Below the pieces are notes generated by a model. The model did no database searches and had not been told where the DNA came from. It saw nothing but the letters and a program-made list of their open reading frames with translations. From the NCBI GenBank assembly GCA_022360075.1, contig JAKSDN010000018.1:1-6070 (forward strand): a stretch of 6,070 nucleotides of DNA, read 5' to 3'. The DNA comes from Kiloniellales bacterium. Lineage in GTDB: Bacteria > Pseudomonadota > Alphaproteobacteria > Kiloniellales > JAKSDN01. Shown here piece by piece: positions 1 to 5,790 of the stretch (position 1 is the stretch's first letter; each line of letters starts with the position of its first letter). The translations under genes were made by a program, and so were the position numbers.

Positions 1-836
1 CCCGGGTCTTCGTGATGGGCGCCGGCGTCGCGGGCCTCCAAGCGATCGCGACGGCGCGCCGCCTGGGCGCGATCGTCTCGGCGACCGACGTACGCCCGGC
101 CGCCAAGGAACAGGTCGAGAGCTTGGGCGCGAGCTTCGTCGCGGTCGAGGACGAGGAGTTCAAGCAGGCCGAGACCGCCGGCGGCTACGCCAAGGAGATG
201 AGCGACGAGTACAAGAAGAAGCAGGCGGCGCTGGTCGCCGAGACGATCGCCAAGCAGGATATCGTCATCACCACGGCGCTGATCCCGGGCCGGCCGGCGC
301 CGACCCTGGTCTCGGCCGAGATGGTCAAGTCGATGAAACCAGGCTCGGTGATCGTCGACCTGGCGGGCGAGACCGGCGGCAACTGCGAGCTCTCCGAGCC
401 CGGCAAGGTGGTCGAGAAGGAGGGCGTGACCCTCGTCGGCTATCTGAATGTGCCGGGCCGCCTGGCCTCGGACGCGAGCGCGCTCTACGCCCGCAACCTC
501 TTCGCCTTCCTCCAGCTCCTGATCGACAACTCGAAGTCCGAGCTCGCGATCGACTGGGAGGACGAGATCGTCAAGGGCACGCTGGTCACCCGCGACGGCG
601 AGGTCACGCATCCGGCCCTGCAGGCCGCCGTGGAAGAGGCGAGCAAGAAGGCGCCGGCCAAGAAGGCCGCCACCAAGAAAGCCGCGGCCAAGAAGACCGC
701 CAAGGCGAAGGCGCCCACGGCAAAGGCCACGCCACCGCCGCCCGCGACGGAGGAGGCGCCGCCGGCTCCCGGCGCGGTCCCCGATCCGGCCCCACCGGCT
801 GACAAAGCCGCCGACAACGAGAGCGAGGGGAGCTGA
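1..836 (+). CDS. pntAA: NAD(P) transhydrogenase subunit alpha part 1 (PntAA, domain I), 5'-truncated
   Basis: C-terminal 277 residues of the peripheral, cytoplasmic NAD(H)-binding subunit of proton-translocating transhydrogenase; the first complete codon is at 3 and the start lies outside the window. Visible directly: the Rossmann dinucleotide loop GAGVAG at 18-35, preceded by a hydrophobic strand (VFVM), then the acidic strand end ATDVRP that favours NAD(H) over NADP(H). Next come the mobile-loop region around GGYAKEM...ALIPGRPAP and the family blocks [21 protein letters not shown] and [11 protein letters not shown]. The family core ends near nt 632. It is followed by a Lys/Ala-rich stretch (645-728) and a Pro/acid-rich tail (729-833) that are not part of domain I. 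The gene ends 5 nt before pntAB, and its last codons contain that gene's Shine-Dalgarno sequence. Identification is firm; only the role of the tail is unknown. Confidence 0.96.
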   Translation, partial: RVFVMGAGVAGLQAIATARRLGAIVSATDVRPAAKEQVESLGASFVAVEDEEFKQAETAGGYAKEMSDEYKKKQAALVAETIAKQDIVITTALIPGRPAPTLVSAEMVKSMKPGSVIVDLAGETGGNCELSEPGKVVEKEGVTLVGYLNVPGRLASDASALYARNLFAFLQLLIDNSKSELAIDWEDEIVKGTLVTRDGEVTHPALQAAVEEASKKAPAKKAATKKAAAKKTAKAKAPTAKATPPPPATEEAPPAPGAVPDPAPPADKAADNESEGS

Positions 837-841
837 CGGCC

Positions 842-1261
842 ATGACCCCGCAGAGTTTCTCCCAAAGAGCCCAGGAACTGGCCGACAAGGCGCGGGAGCT
901 GGCCGACGAGCTGCAGACCCATGGCAGCGAGGCCTTTCAGGTCGTCGCCGGCCCCGTCGCGGAGCAGGCCGCAGGTCCCTCGCCGCTGGTGATCGGCCTC
1001 ACGGTCTTCGTGCTCGCCGTGTTCGTCGGCTACCACGTGGTCTGGCGCGTGACCCCGGCGCTGCACTCGCCGCTGATGGCGGTCACCAACGCGATCTCCT
1101 CGGTGATCATCGTCGGCGCGCTGATCGCTGCCGGGCCCGCCGATTTCGGCTTCAGCGAGATCATGGGCTTCATCGCCGTGACCCTGGCGGCGGTCAACAT
1201 CTTCGGCGGCTTCATCGTCACGCAGCGCATGCTGCAGATGTTCAAGAAGAAGCAGCGGTAG
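842..1261 (+). CDS. pntAB: NAD(P) transhydrogenase subunit alpha part 2 (PntAB, membrane)
   Basis: Small integral membrane subunit (139 aa) that forms part of the proton channel (domain II) of transhydrogenase with PntB. Three hydrophobic segments are visible, roughly at residues 47-67, 78-98 and 103-125. They carry the conserved family wording [24 protein letters not shown], given here as pieces: [22 protein letters not shown], and later [11 protein letters not shown] before a basic end (KKKQR). About 45 residues precede the first membrane segment. The first half of these is a charged heptad-like helix with near-duplicated [14 protein letters not shown] units, probably amphipathic or coiled coil. 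The start is supported by AGGGGAG at 826-832, 9 nt upstream, inside the end of pntAA. The gene is co-transcribed with pntAA and pntB. From memory, its length matches the R. rubrum subunit. Confidence 0.96.
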   Translation: MTPQSFSQRAQELADKARELADELQTHGSEAFQVVAGPVAEQAAGPSPLVIGLTVFVLAVFVGYHVVWRVTPALHSPLMAVTNAISSVIIVGALIAAGPADFGFSEIMGFIAVTLAAVNIFGGFIVTQRMLQMFKKKQR

Positions 1262-1270
1262 GGGCGGGAC

Positions 1271-2662
1271 ATGAGTGAGGATCTCGCAGCACTGGCGTAT
1301 CTCGTCGCCTCGGTCTGCTTCGTCATGGCCCTGCGCGGGCTGTCGCATCCGGAGACCAGCCGCGCCGGCAACATCTACGGCATGGCCGGCATGGTCATCG
1401 CGATTGTCACCACGCTCGCGCTGCCGGGCGTCGTCAGCTTCGGCCTGATCCTGGCCGGCCTGGTGATCGGCGGCGCCATCGGCACGACGATCGCGCTCAA
1501 GATCAACATGACGGCGCTGCCGCAGCTCGTCGCCGCCTTCCACTCCCTGGTCGGCCTGGCCGCCGTGCTGGTGGCGGCGGCGGCCTTCTACAAGCCCGAG
1601 GCCTACGGCATCGGCGTGGTCGGCGACATCCACACCGCGAGCTTGATCGAGATGTCGCTGGGCGTTGCGATCGGCGCGATCACCTTCACCGGCTCGATCG
1701 TGGCCTTCGCCAAGCTTCAGGGCCTGGTCAGCGGCGCGCCGCTGGTCTTTCCCTTGCAGCATCCGCTGAACGCCCTGATCGGCATCGTCATCGTCGGCCT
1801 GATCGCGGTCTTCTGCGTCGAGGAGACCTCGACCGTCTTCTGGCTCATCGTCTTCCTGTCCTTCGCCATCGGCTTCTTGCTGATCCTGCCGATCGGCGGC
1901 GCCGACATGCCGGTCGTGATCTCGATGCTGAACTCCTACTCGGGCTGGGCGGCCTGCGGCATCGGCTTCACGCTGGAGAACCCGCTGCTGATCATCACCG
2001 GCGCGCTGGTCGGCTCCTCGGGCGCGATCCTGAGCTACATCATGTGCAAGGGCATGAACCGCTCGATCATCAACGTGATCCTGGGCGGTTTCGGCGGCGA
2101 GACGGCGGCGGCGGCCGGCGCCGACCTGGGCGACAAGACGGTCAAGCCCGGCTCGGCCGACGACGCCGCCTTCCTGATGCAGAACGCGGGCTCCGTGATC
2201 ATCGTGCCCGGCTACGGCATGGCGGTCGCCCAGGCCCAGCATTCGCTGCGCGAGATGGCCGACTTGCTGAAGAACAGCGGCGTCAAGGTGAGCTACGCCA
2301 TCCATCCCGTCGCCGGGCGCATGCCGGGCCACATGAACGTGCTACTGGCCGAGGCCAACGTGCCCTACGACGAGGTCTTCGAGATGGAGGAGATCAACCG
2401 CGACTTCGCCGCCTCGGACGTGGCTTTCGTGATCGGCGCCAACGACATAACGAATCCGCAGGCCAAGACCGACACGACCTCGCCGATCTACGGCATGCCG
2501 ATCCTCGAGGTCGAGAACGCCAAGACCGTGCTCTTCGTCAAGCGCAGCCTGGCCAGCGGCTACGCCGGCGTCGACAACCCGCTGTTCTACGCCGACAACA
2601 CCATGATGCTCTTCGACGACGCCAAGAAGATGTGCGAGAACATCGTCAAGGCGCTGGAGTAA
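1271..2662 (+). CDS. pntB: NAD(P) transhydrogenase subunit beta (PntB)
   Basis: Membrane plus NADP(H)-binding subunit (463 aa, close to the usual 462-464). Residues about 1-260 form the multi-helix domain II. They contain His91 (AAFHSLVG), corresponding to the proton-pathway histidine of E. coli PntB, and Asp212 and Asn221 within GGADMPVVISMLNSYSGW. Residues about 280-463 form the cytoplasmic domain III. Its NADP-binding loop GYGMAVAQAQ is at 314-323, VAGRMPGHMNV starts at 347, GANDITNP is at 389-396, and Lys424-Arg425-Ser426 with the following SGYAGVDNP contacts the 2'-phosphate in known structures. The start is preceded by AGGGGCGGG (1260-1268), which overlaps the pntAB stop region. All identifiable catalytic elements are present, so a working enzyme that makes NADPH from NADH at the expense of the proton gradient is inferred. 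Confidence 0.98.
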   Translation: MSEDLAALAYLVASVCFVMALRGLSHPETSRAGNIYGMAGMVIAIVTTLALPGVVSFGLILAGLVIGGAIGTTIALKINMTALPQLVAAFHSLVGLAAVLVAAAAFYKPEAYGIGVVGDIHTASLIEMSLGVAIGAITFTGSIVAFAKLQGLVSGAPLVFPLQHPLNALIGIVIVGLIAVFCVEETSTVFWLIVFLSFAIGFLLILPIGGADMPVVISMLNSYSGWAACGIGFTLENPLLIITGALVGSSGAILSYIMCKGMNRSIINVILGGFGGETAAAAGADLGDKTVKPGSADDAAFLMQNAGSVIIVPGYGMAVAQAQHSLREMADLLKNSGVKVSYAIHPVAGRMPGHMNVLLAEANVPYDEVFEMEEINRDFAASDVAFVIGANDITNPQAKTDTTSPIYGMPILEVENAKTVLFVKRSLASGYAGVDNPLFYADNTMMLFDDAKKMCENIVKALE

Positions 2663-2719
2663 GACGGCTTCGCAGAAACAGCTCCGTTGCGCCTGTCTTG
2701 CCGTCGCTGCAGATCTGTT

Positions 2720-2838
2720 GTGCGTCCTTCGAGACGCCCGCAAAAGCGGGCTCCTCAGGATGAGGTAAACCTAGGATGGCATTGAGAAACGTCCTCATCC
2801 TGAGGAGCGCCCGGCAGGGCGCGTCTCGAAGGACGCAC
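2720..2838. repeat. 119-bp palindromic double repeat element between pntB and the SDR gene
   Basis: This element fills much of the 256-bp gap (2663-2918) after pntB. The outer arms GTGCGTCCTTCGAGACGC (2720-2737) and its exact reverse complement (2821-2838) enclose a second exact inverted pair, CTCCTCAGGATGAGG (2751-2765) and CCTCATCCTGAGGAG (2793-2807). Between the two layers on each side sits a small self-complementary hairpin: CCCGC-AAAA-GCGGG (2737-2750) on the left and GCGCCC-GGCA-GGGCGC (2807-2822) on the right. A 27-nt loop (2766-2792) separates the halves. The two halves are therefore the same unit in head-to-head inverted orientation, differing only in the inner hairpin. From memory, this CCTTCGAGACGC...CTCCTCAGGATGAGG unit recurs in many alphaproteobacterial genomes, like REP/BIME elements. 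As RNA it would fold into a long stem that could shield or end the pnt transcript, but no T-run follows, so it is not a canonical terminator. Confidence 0.9.
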
Positions 2839-2918
2839 ATTGGTCGTCCAGAATTACGTCACTACGTCTCCTTGGACCGCGCTGAAGTTTTCGCCTGGAG
2901 ATTCCGGACAATCTCAGC

Positions 2919-3683
2919 ATGACGCTCTTCTCTCTGGCCGGGCGTGCGGCTCTGGTCACCGGCGCGAGCCGTGGCATCGGTGCGGCGTTGGCCGTGGGGC
3001 TCGCCGAGGCCGGGGCGGATCTGGCGATTGCCGCGCGTGATGTCGCCGATCTAAAGAACACCGAGGCGCAGATCACCGCGCTCGGTCGCGACTGCCTCCC
3101 CATCGCCCTCGATGTCTCGCAAAGCGACGCGATCGCAAGGGCCTTCGAGGAACTCTCCGGCTGGTCCCACCGCCTGTCGATCCTAATCAACAACGCCGGG
3201 GTGGAGGAAGTGCGGCCATCCGCAGAGGTCGACGAGGCGCTGTGGGACAAGATCCTCGACACCAACCTGAAGGGCGCCTTCTTCGTCGCCAGAGCCTTCG
3301 CCGAGGTCCTCTTGGCGCATGAGCGTGAAGGCGCGATCGTCAACGTCTGCTCGTTGACCTCGGGCGTGGGCATTCCAACGGCGACGCCCTACACGGCCTC
3401 GAAGAGCGGGCTGCTCGGCATGACCCGCGCCTTGGCGGCGGAATGGGCACCCCACGGCATCCGGGTCAACGCCATCGGCCCCGGCTACTTCCGCACCCAG
3501 TTGACCGAGGTTTTCTATCAGGACTCGGCCTGGCAGGAGGCCATGCGCGCCAAGATCCCCATGGGCCGTTTCGGCAAGCTCGACGATCTGGTCGGTGCCA
3601 CGGTCTTCCTGGCCTCCGACGCCGCGGCCTACGTCACCGGACAGCTTCTTTACGTCGACGGCGGCTTCATGGCTTCGATCTAG
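2919..3683 (+). CDS. Short-chain dehydrogenase/reductase (classical SDR, gluconate 5-dehydrogenase/KduD-like)
   Basis: A 254-aa soluble NAD(P)-dependent oxidoreductase of the normal length for a classical SDR. Cofactor motif TGASRGIG is at 14-21, NNAG at 91-94, and Asn116 in DTNLKG. The catalytic set is Ser145, Tyr158 and Lys162 (YTASK), and PGYFRT is at 188-193. The C-terminal VTGQLLYVDGGF completes the fold. Ala39-Arg40 at the end of the second beta strand, where NAD-specific enzymes usually have Asp, suggests NADP(H) preference (inference). The N-terminal LFSLAGRAALVTG and the C-terminal half resemble sugar-acid dehydrogenases such as gluconate 5-dehydrogenase or KduD, but the substrate cannot be read from the sequence. 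There is no good Shine-Dalgarno; the nearest GGAG (2897-2900) is 18 nt away. ATG 2919 is chosen because the SDR fold begins immediately after it. Its stop overlaps that of the convergent DUF1761 gene. Confidence 0.93.
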   Translation: MTLFSLAGRAALVTGASRGIGAALAVGLAEAGADLAIAARDVADLKNTEAQITALGRDCLPIALDVSQSDAIARAFEELSGWSHRLSILINNAGVEEVRPSAEVDEALWDKILDTNLKGAFFVARAFAEVLLAHEREGAIVNVCSLTSGVGIPTATPYTASKSGLLGMTRALAAEWAPHGIRVNAIGPGYFRTQLTEVFYQDSAWQEAMRAKIPMGRFGKLDDLVGATVFLASDAAAYVTGQLLYVDGGFMASI

Positions 3684-4078
3684 GCCCCGAACAGCCCGAT
3701 CACCAGGCCCATGACCAGCAGCACGCCGAGCCAATGGCCGCCGTCGATCAGGGTGAGCGACCAGGTGGCGCCCTGGAAGCGGTGGTTGATCATCATGGTG
3801 GTGAGCACGAAGCCGGCCCAGACGAAGGCGGCCGACAGCAGCGAGCGGCCCAGCGAGATCTCGCCCAGATGGCCGATCACCCCAGCCAGCATCCAAGCCA
3901 TGAAGAGCTGGCAGACGAAGGTGATGCCGAAGACCACGGGGTTCGGCTTGAAGGGCTCGGTCATGCCCAAAGCCGCCTGCCAGCGCTTGCCGAGGACGCC
4001 GTACCAGACCGAGCCGAAGACGAAGCCGGCGACGGCGGCGACGAGAACGGCGAGATAGCTGATGCCTGCGAAGGCCAT
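3680..4078 (-). CDS. DUF1761 family small membrane protein
   Basis: A 132-aa hydrophobic protein with four predicted membrane helices, at about residues 7-29, 48-68, 78-97 and 112-130. It matches the DUF1761 pattern as I remember it. The first helix runs into FGSVWYGVLGKRWQAALGM, a middle loop carries MMINHRFQGATWSLTLIDGGHW, and the last helix closes the protein. The function of the family is unknown. The start is supported by GGGAG (complement of 4086-4090), 7 nt before the ATG. The gene lies 51 nt downstream of the AraC-type regulator on the same strand, so co-transcription is plausible. It ends convergent with the SDR gene, sharing the bases CTAG at 3680-3683. It is in the same reading frame as araC, with only one stop codon between them. 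Confidence 0.88.
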   Translation of the reverse strand: MAFAGISYLAVLVAAVAGFVFGSVWYGVLGKRWQAALGMTEPFKPNPVVFGITFVCQLFMAWMLAGVIGHLGEISLGRSLLSAAFVWAGFVLTTMMINHRFQGATWSLTLIDGGHWLGVLLVMGLVIGLFGA

Positions 4079-4088
4079 GGTCGTGCTC

Positions 4089-4115
4089 CCAGTGGTGCCA
4101 GTGGTGCCAGTGGTG
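4089..4115. repeat. Three perfect tandem copies of a 9-bp unit (CCAGTGGTG)
   Basis: CCAGTGGTG occurs at 4089-4097, 4098-4106 and 4107-4115 without mismatch. On the minus strand this is CACCACTGG three times, placed in the 51-nt leader between the araC stop and the DUF1761 start. The last two bases of the final unit form part of the GGGAG ribosome-binding site. Because the unit sits upstream of that site, gain or loss of copies would change the leader length but not the spacing to the start codon. Confidence 0.92.
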
Positions 4116-4129
4116 AAGGTCTCGTTCGG

Positions 4130-4999
4130 CTAATGCGGCCACCTGTGCAGCGCGCCGTAGCGTGCCGGGGTGATCCCGTAGGCCGCCTTGAAAACGCGGG
4201 TGAGATGGGCCTGGTCGGCGAAGCCGGCGTCGAGCGCTGTCTCGGCGAGCGGGCGTTTCCGTGCGATCCGGGCGCGGGCGAAGTCGAGCCGCCGCATCAG
4301 CGCGTAGCGGTAGGGGCTGGTCCCGTACCTCAGCCGGAACTGCCGGGCGAGTCCGTAGCGCGAGTGGCCGGTCAGCGCCTCCAGCTCGGACGATCGCACG
4401 ACGCGGCCGGTCTCGGCCTCGAGAAAGGCACGGGCCCGCTCCAGTGCCGGCAGGTCGATGCGCGCGGGCGGCAGGTCGATGCGGAGGCTGGCGTCAGCTG
4501 CGATCAGGCCTTCGGTCAGCCGCAGGATCAGGGCATCTAGCGCCAGAGGCTCGAGGTCGCAGCGGAAGGCTGTCCGAATTGTTCGCGCCAGCCCCCTGTC
4601 GTCCGAGACCGCCCGGCGCACGAAGGGCAGGGCGCAAGGCCGATCAAGAATCGCCTGGGCCGCCTCGGCGATGCGCGCGGGCTCGACGTAAAGCGCGCGA
4701 TAGCCGAAGCCGGTGTCATCGGCGGCGCGGCCGTCGTGGGTCTCATCGGGATGCAGCACCAGGACCTCGCCGGGCAGGCTGCAAAGCGCCATGCCGCGAT
4801 AGTCGAAGGCCTGTACGCCGCTTTCGGTGACGCCGATGACGTAGCTGTCGTGGCGGTGCTTGGCGTAGGCGTGGCCGGCGAACCAGGCTTCCAGGCGCTC
4901 GATGCCGCCGATCGGACCCGACGCCCGGACCCAGTCGCCGGCCTTCTCGCACGAACGTTCAAGACCCGGTGCGTTCGATCTATTGGACTCGCAGTTCAT
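4130..4999 (-). CDS. AraC family transcriptional regulator with N-terminal cupin sensor
   Basis: A 289-aa DNA-binding regulator. Residues about 35-110 form an AraC-type cupin ligand/dimer domain: HRHDSY at 48-53, SLPGEVLVLHP at 74-84 and a second histidine pair at His83/His88. Residues about 183-289 form the C-terminal AraC/XylS double helix-turn-helix. The first helix-turn-helix lies around 203-222 (SSELEALTGHSRYGLARQF), the second around 251-271 (LAETALDAGFADQAHLTRVF), followed by the family signature FKAAYGITPARY at 270-281. It is divergent from the LysE-type exporter gene across 168 bp, so control of that exporter, and perhaps of its own promoter, is a likely role (inference). No clear Shine-Dalgarno precedes ATG 4999; residues 1-30 are poorly conserved in character, and the true start could be slightly downstream. 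The ligand is unknown. Confidence 0.93.
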   Translation of the reverse strand: MNCESNRSNAPGLERSCEKAGDWVRASGPIGGIERLEAWFAGHAYAKHRHDSYVIGVTESGVQAFDYRGMALCSLPGEVLVLHPDETHDGRAADDTGFGYRALYVEPARIAEAAQAILDRPCALPFVRRAVSDDRGLARTIRTAFRCDLEPLALDALILRLTEGLIAADASLRIDLPPARIDLPALERARAFLEAETGRVVRSSELEALTGHSRYGLARQFRLRYGTSPYRYALMRRLDFARARIARKRPLAETALDAGFADQAHLTRVFKAAYGITPARYGALHRWPH

Positions 5000-5167
5000 G
5001 ATCAGAGACTAGAGCCATATGCAATGAGATGGAATTGCCCCCCTCACCCAGCTCCGGCTAAGGCTCGGCTATCCGCCTCGCCAAGCCTTCTCATCCCTCT
5101 CCCCCCAGTGGGGGGAGAGGCTAGGTGAGGGGGTGTGCGAGATCCATCCAGATAGACCCGGGTAGCC
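5000..5167. promoter_or_regulatory. Divergent araC / lysE-type intergenic control region
   Basis: These 168 bp separate two divergent genes and must hold the promoters of both unless one lies inside the neighbour. Only 5000-5038 is relatively AT-rich. It contains a short inverted pair GCAAT (5021-5025) and ATTGC (5034-5038), spaced 8 nt, which is a weak operator candidate. The rest is mostly the palindromic repeat at 5039-5133. I see no convincing -35/-10 pair on either strand and no strong ribosome-binding site for either gene. Confidence 0.4.
5039..5133. repeat. Intact palindromic intergenic repeat, copy A (upstream of the lysE-type gene)
   Basis: The outer arms CCCCCTCACC (5039-5048) and GGTGAGGGGG (5124-5133) are exact reverse complements. 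Within them a perfect 11-bp hairpin CCTCTCCCCCC-AGT-GGGGGGAGAGG occupies 5096-5120. Between the left arm and the hairpin is GCTCCGGCTAAGGCTCGGC and similar Pu/Py-alternating sequence. A second copy in the same orientation lies at 5791-5880. From memory, CCCCTCACC...CTCTCCCC-type palindromes are scattered between genes in many alphaproteobacteria. Here the element sits 34 nt before the exporter start and 39 nt before the araC start, so at least one transcript may carry it in its leader. Confidence 0.88.
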
Positions 5168-5764
5168 ATGACGCCGGAACAGGCATTCGCCTTCATGCTC
5201 TTCGCCTTCGTGGCCGCGGTCACGCCGGGGCCGAGCAACGTGCTGCTGACCACGGCAGGCGCCAATGCCGGCTTCTGGCGCGGGCTACCCTGCCTGTTCG
5301 GCGTGGTGCTGGGGATGGGCTTCATGATGTTCGTCGTCGCTTTCGGGCTGGGCAGCCTGGTGCTTGGCAACCCCGCGGTGCTGAGCGGGCTCAAGGTCGT
5401 CGGCGCCGGATTTCTGCTCTGGCTGGCCTGGAAGATCGCGACGGCGGGGCGGAGCCAGGGACCTGACGAGCGCCCGCCGGTCGGCTTCGTCGCTGCCGCC
5501 GCCTTCCAGTGGATCAACCCGAAGTCCTGGCTGGTCTGCGCCGGCGCCGTCGGCACCTACCTGGCGCCCCAAGCCGGCAGCGCTTTGGATCAGTCGGCCG
5601 CCTTTGCCCTGCTGTTCGTGCTGGCGGCGCTGCCCTGCGCCTTCATGTGGCTCGGCCTCGGTCTTGGTGTGCAGCGGCTTTTGCAGACGGAGCGGGCGCT
5701 GCGTGTGTTTAATGTGACGATGGGAGCGTTGTTGGCAGGGTCGGTGGTCTTTTTCGTGACATAG
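5168..5764 (+). CDS. LysE/RhtB family translocator (amino-acid or small-molecule exporter)
   Basis: A 198-aa inner-membrane exporter of the LysE superfamily with about six hydrophobic segments, roughly at residues 5-28, 38-62, 68-92, 108-130, 142-167 and 178-197. The family signature TPGPSN is at 19-24 in the first helix region, and QWINPKSW is at 114-121, the conserved NPK block of the second half. Length is typical (about 190-210 aa). ATG 5168 is the only sensible start: an in-frame stop lies at 5153-5155 and no other start codon intervenes. The ribosome-binding site is weak. Divergence from the AraC regulator suggests substrate-inducible export. The substrate (amino acid such as Thr/homoserine lactone, or another metabolite) cannot be assigned. 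Confidence 0.94.
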   Translation: MTPEQAFAFMLFAFVAAVTPGPSNVLLTTAGANAGFWRGLPCLFGVVLGMGFMMFVVAFGLGSLVLGNPAVLSGLKVVGAGFLLWLAWKIATAGRSQGPDERPPVGFVAAAAFQWINPKSWLVCAGAVGTYLAPQAGSALDQSAAFALLFVLAALPCAFMWLGLGLGVQRLLQTERALRVFNVTMGALLAGSVVFFVT

Positions 5765-5790
5765 CCCCCGGTCCATCGCGCGGTGCCGCT

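Noticed and set aside
485..2332. 615-codon open frame on the minus strand, antisense to the pnt genes
   Set aside because: It lies opposite three strongly conserved pnt genes in GC-rich DNA where antisense frames stay open by codon bias. Its product is a biased Asp/Arg/His/Gln-rich string with no domain pattern.
2044..2763. 239-codon plus-strand frame inside pntB
   Set aside because: It is a +1 shadow of the conserved NADP-binding domain, Arg/Gly-rich, and its only independent part reads into the palindromic repeat.
2720..2838. CRISPR array or insertion sequence ends
   Set aside because: There is only one inverted pair, no regularly spaced direct repeats, no transposase gene between the arms and no visible target duplication.
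2663..2919. Rho-independent terminator after pntB
   Set aside because: The long stem at 2720-2838 is not followed by a run of T, and the region matches a dispersed palindromic repeat better than a dedicated terminator.
2795..3373. 192-codon minus-strand frame starting in the palindromic element side and opposite the SDR gene
   Set aside because: Serine/arginine-rich antisense shadow; the opposite strand has an intact SDR with all catalytic motifs.
3183..4142. 319-codon minus-strand frame spanning the SDR gene and DUF1761 region
   Set aside because: It is out of frame with the clear DUF1761 gene and antisense to the SDR. Its HHW repeats only reflect the 9-bp tandem repeat read in another frame.
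3443..4540. 365-codon plus-strand frame over the DUF1761 and araC genes
   Set aside because: Antisense shadow of two recognisable genes, with a low-complexity Gly/Arg/Glu/Asp composition and no family motifs.
5021..5038. Operator for the AraC regulator (GCAAT-8 nt-ATTGC)
   Set aside because: Five-base arms are expected by chance, and AraC-type proteins usually bind direct repeats. It is kept only as a weak remark in the intergenic entry.
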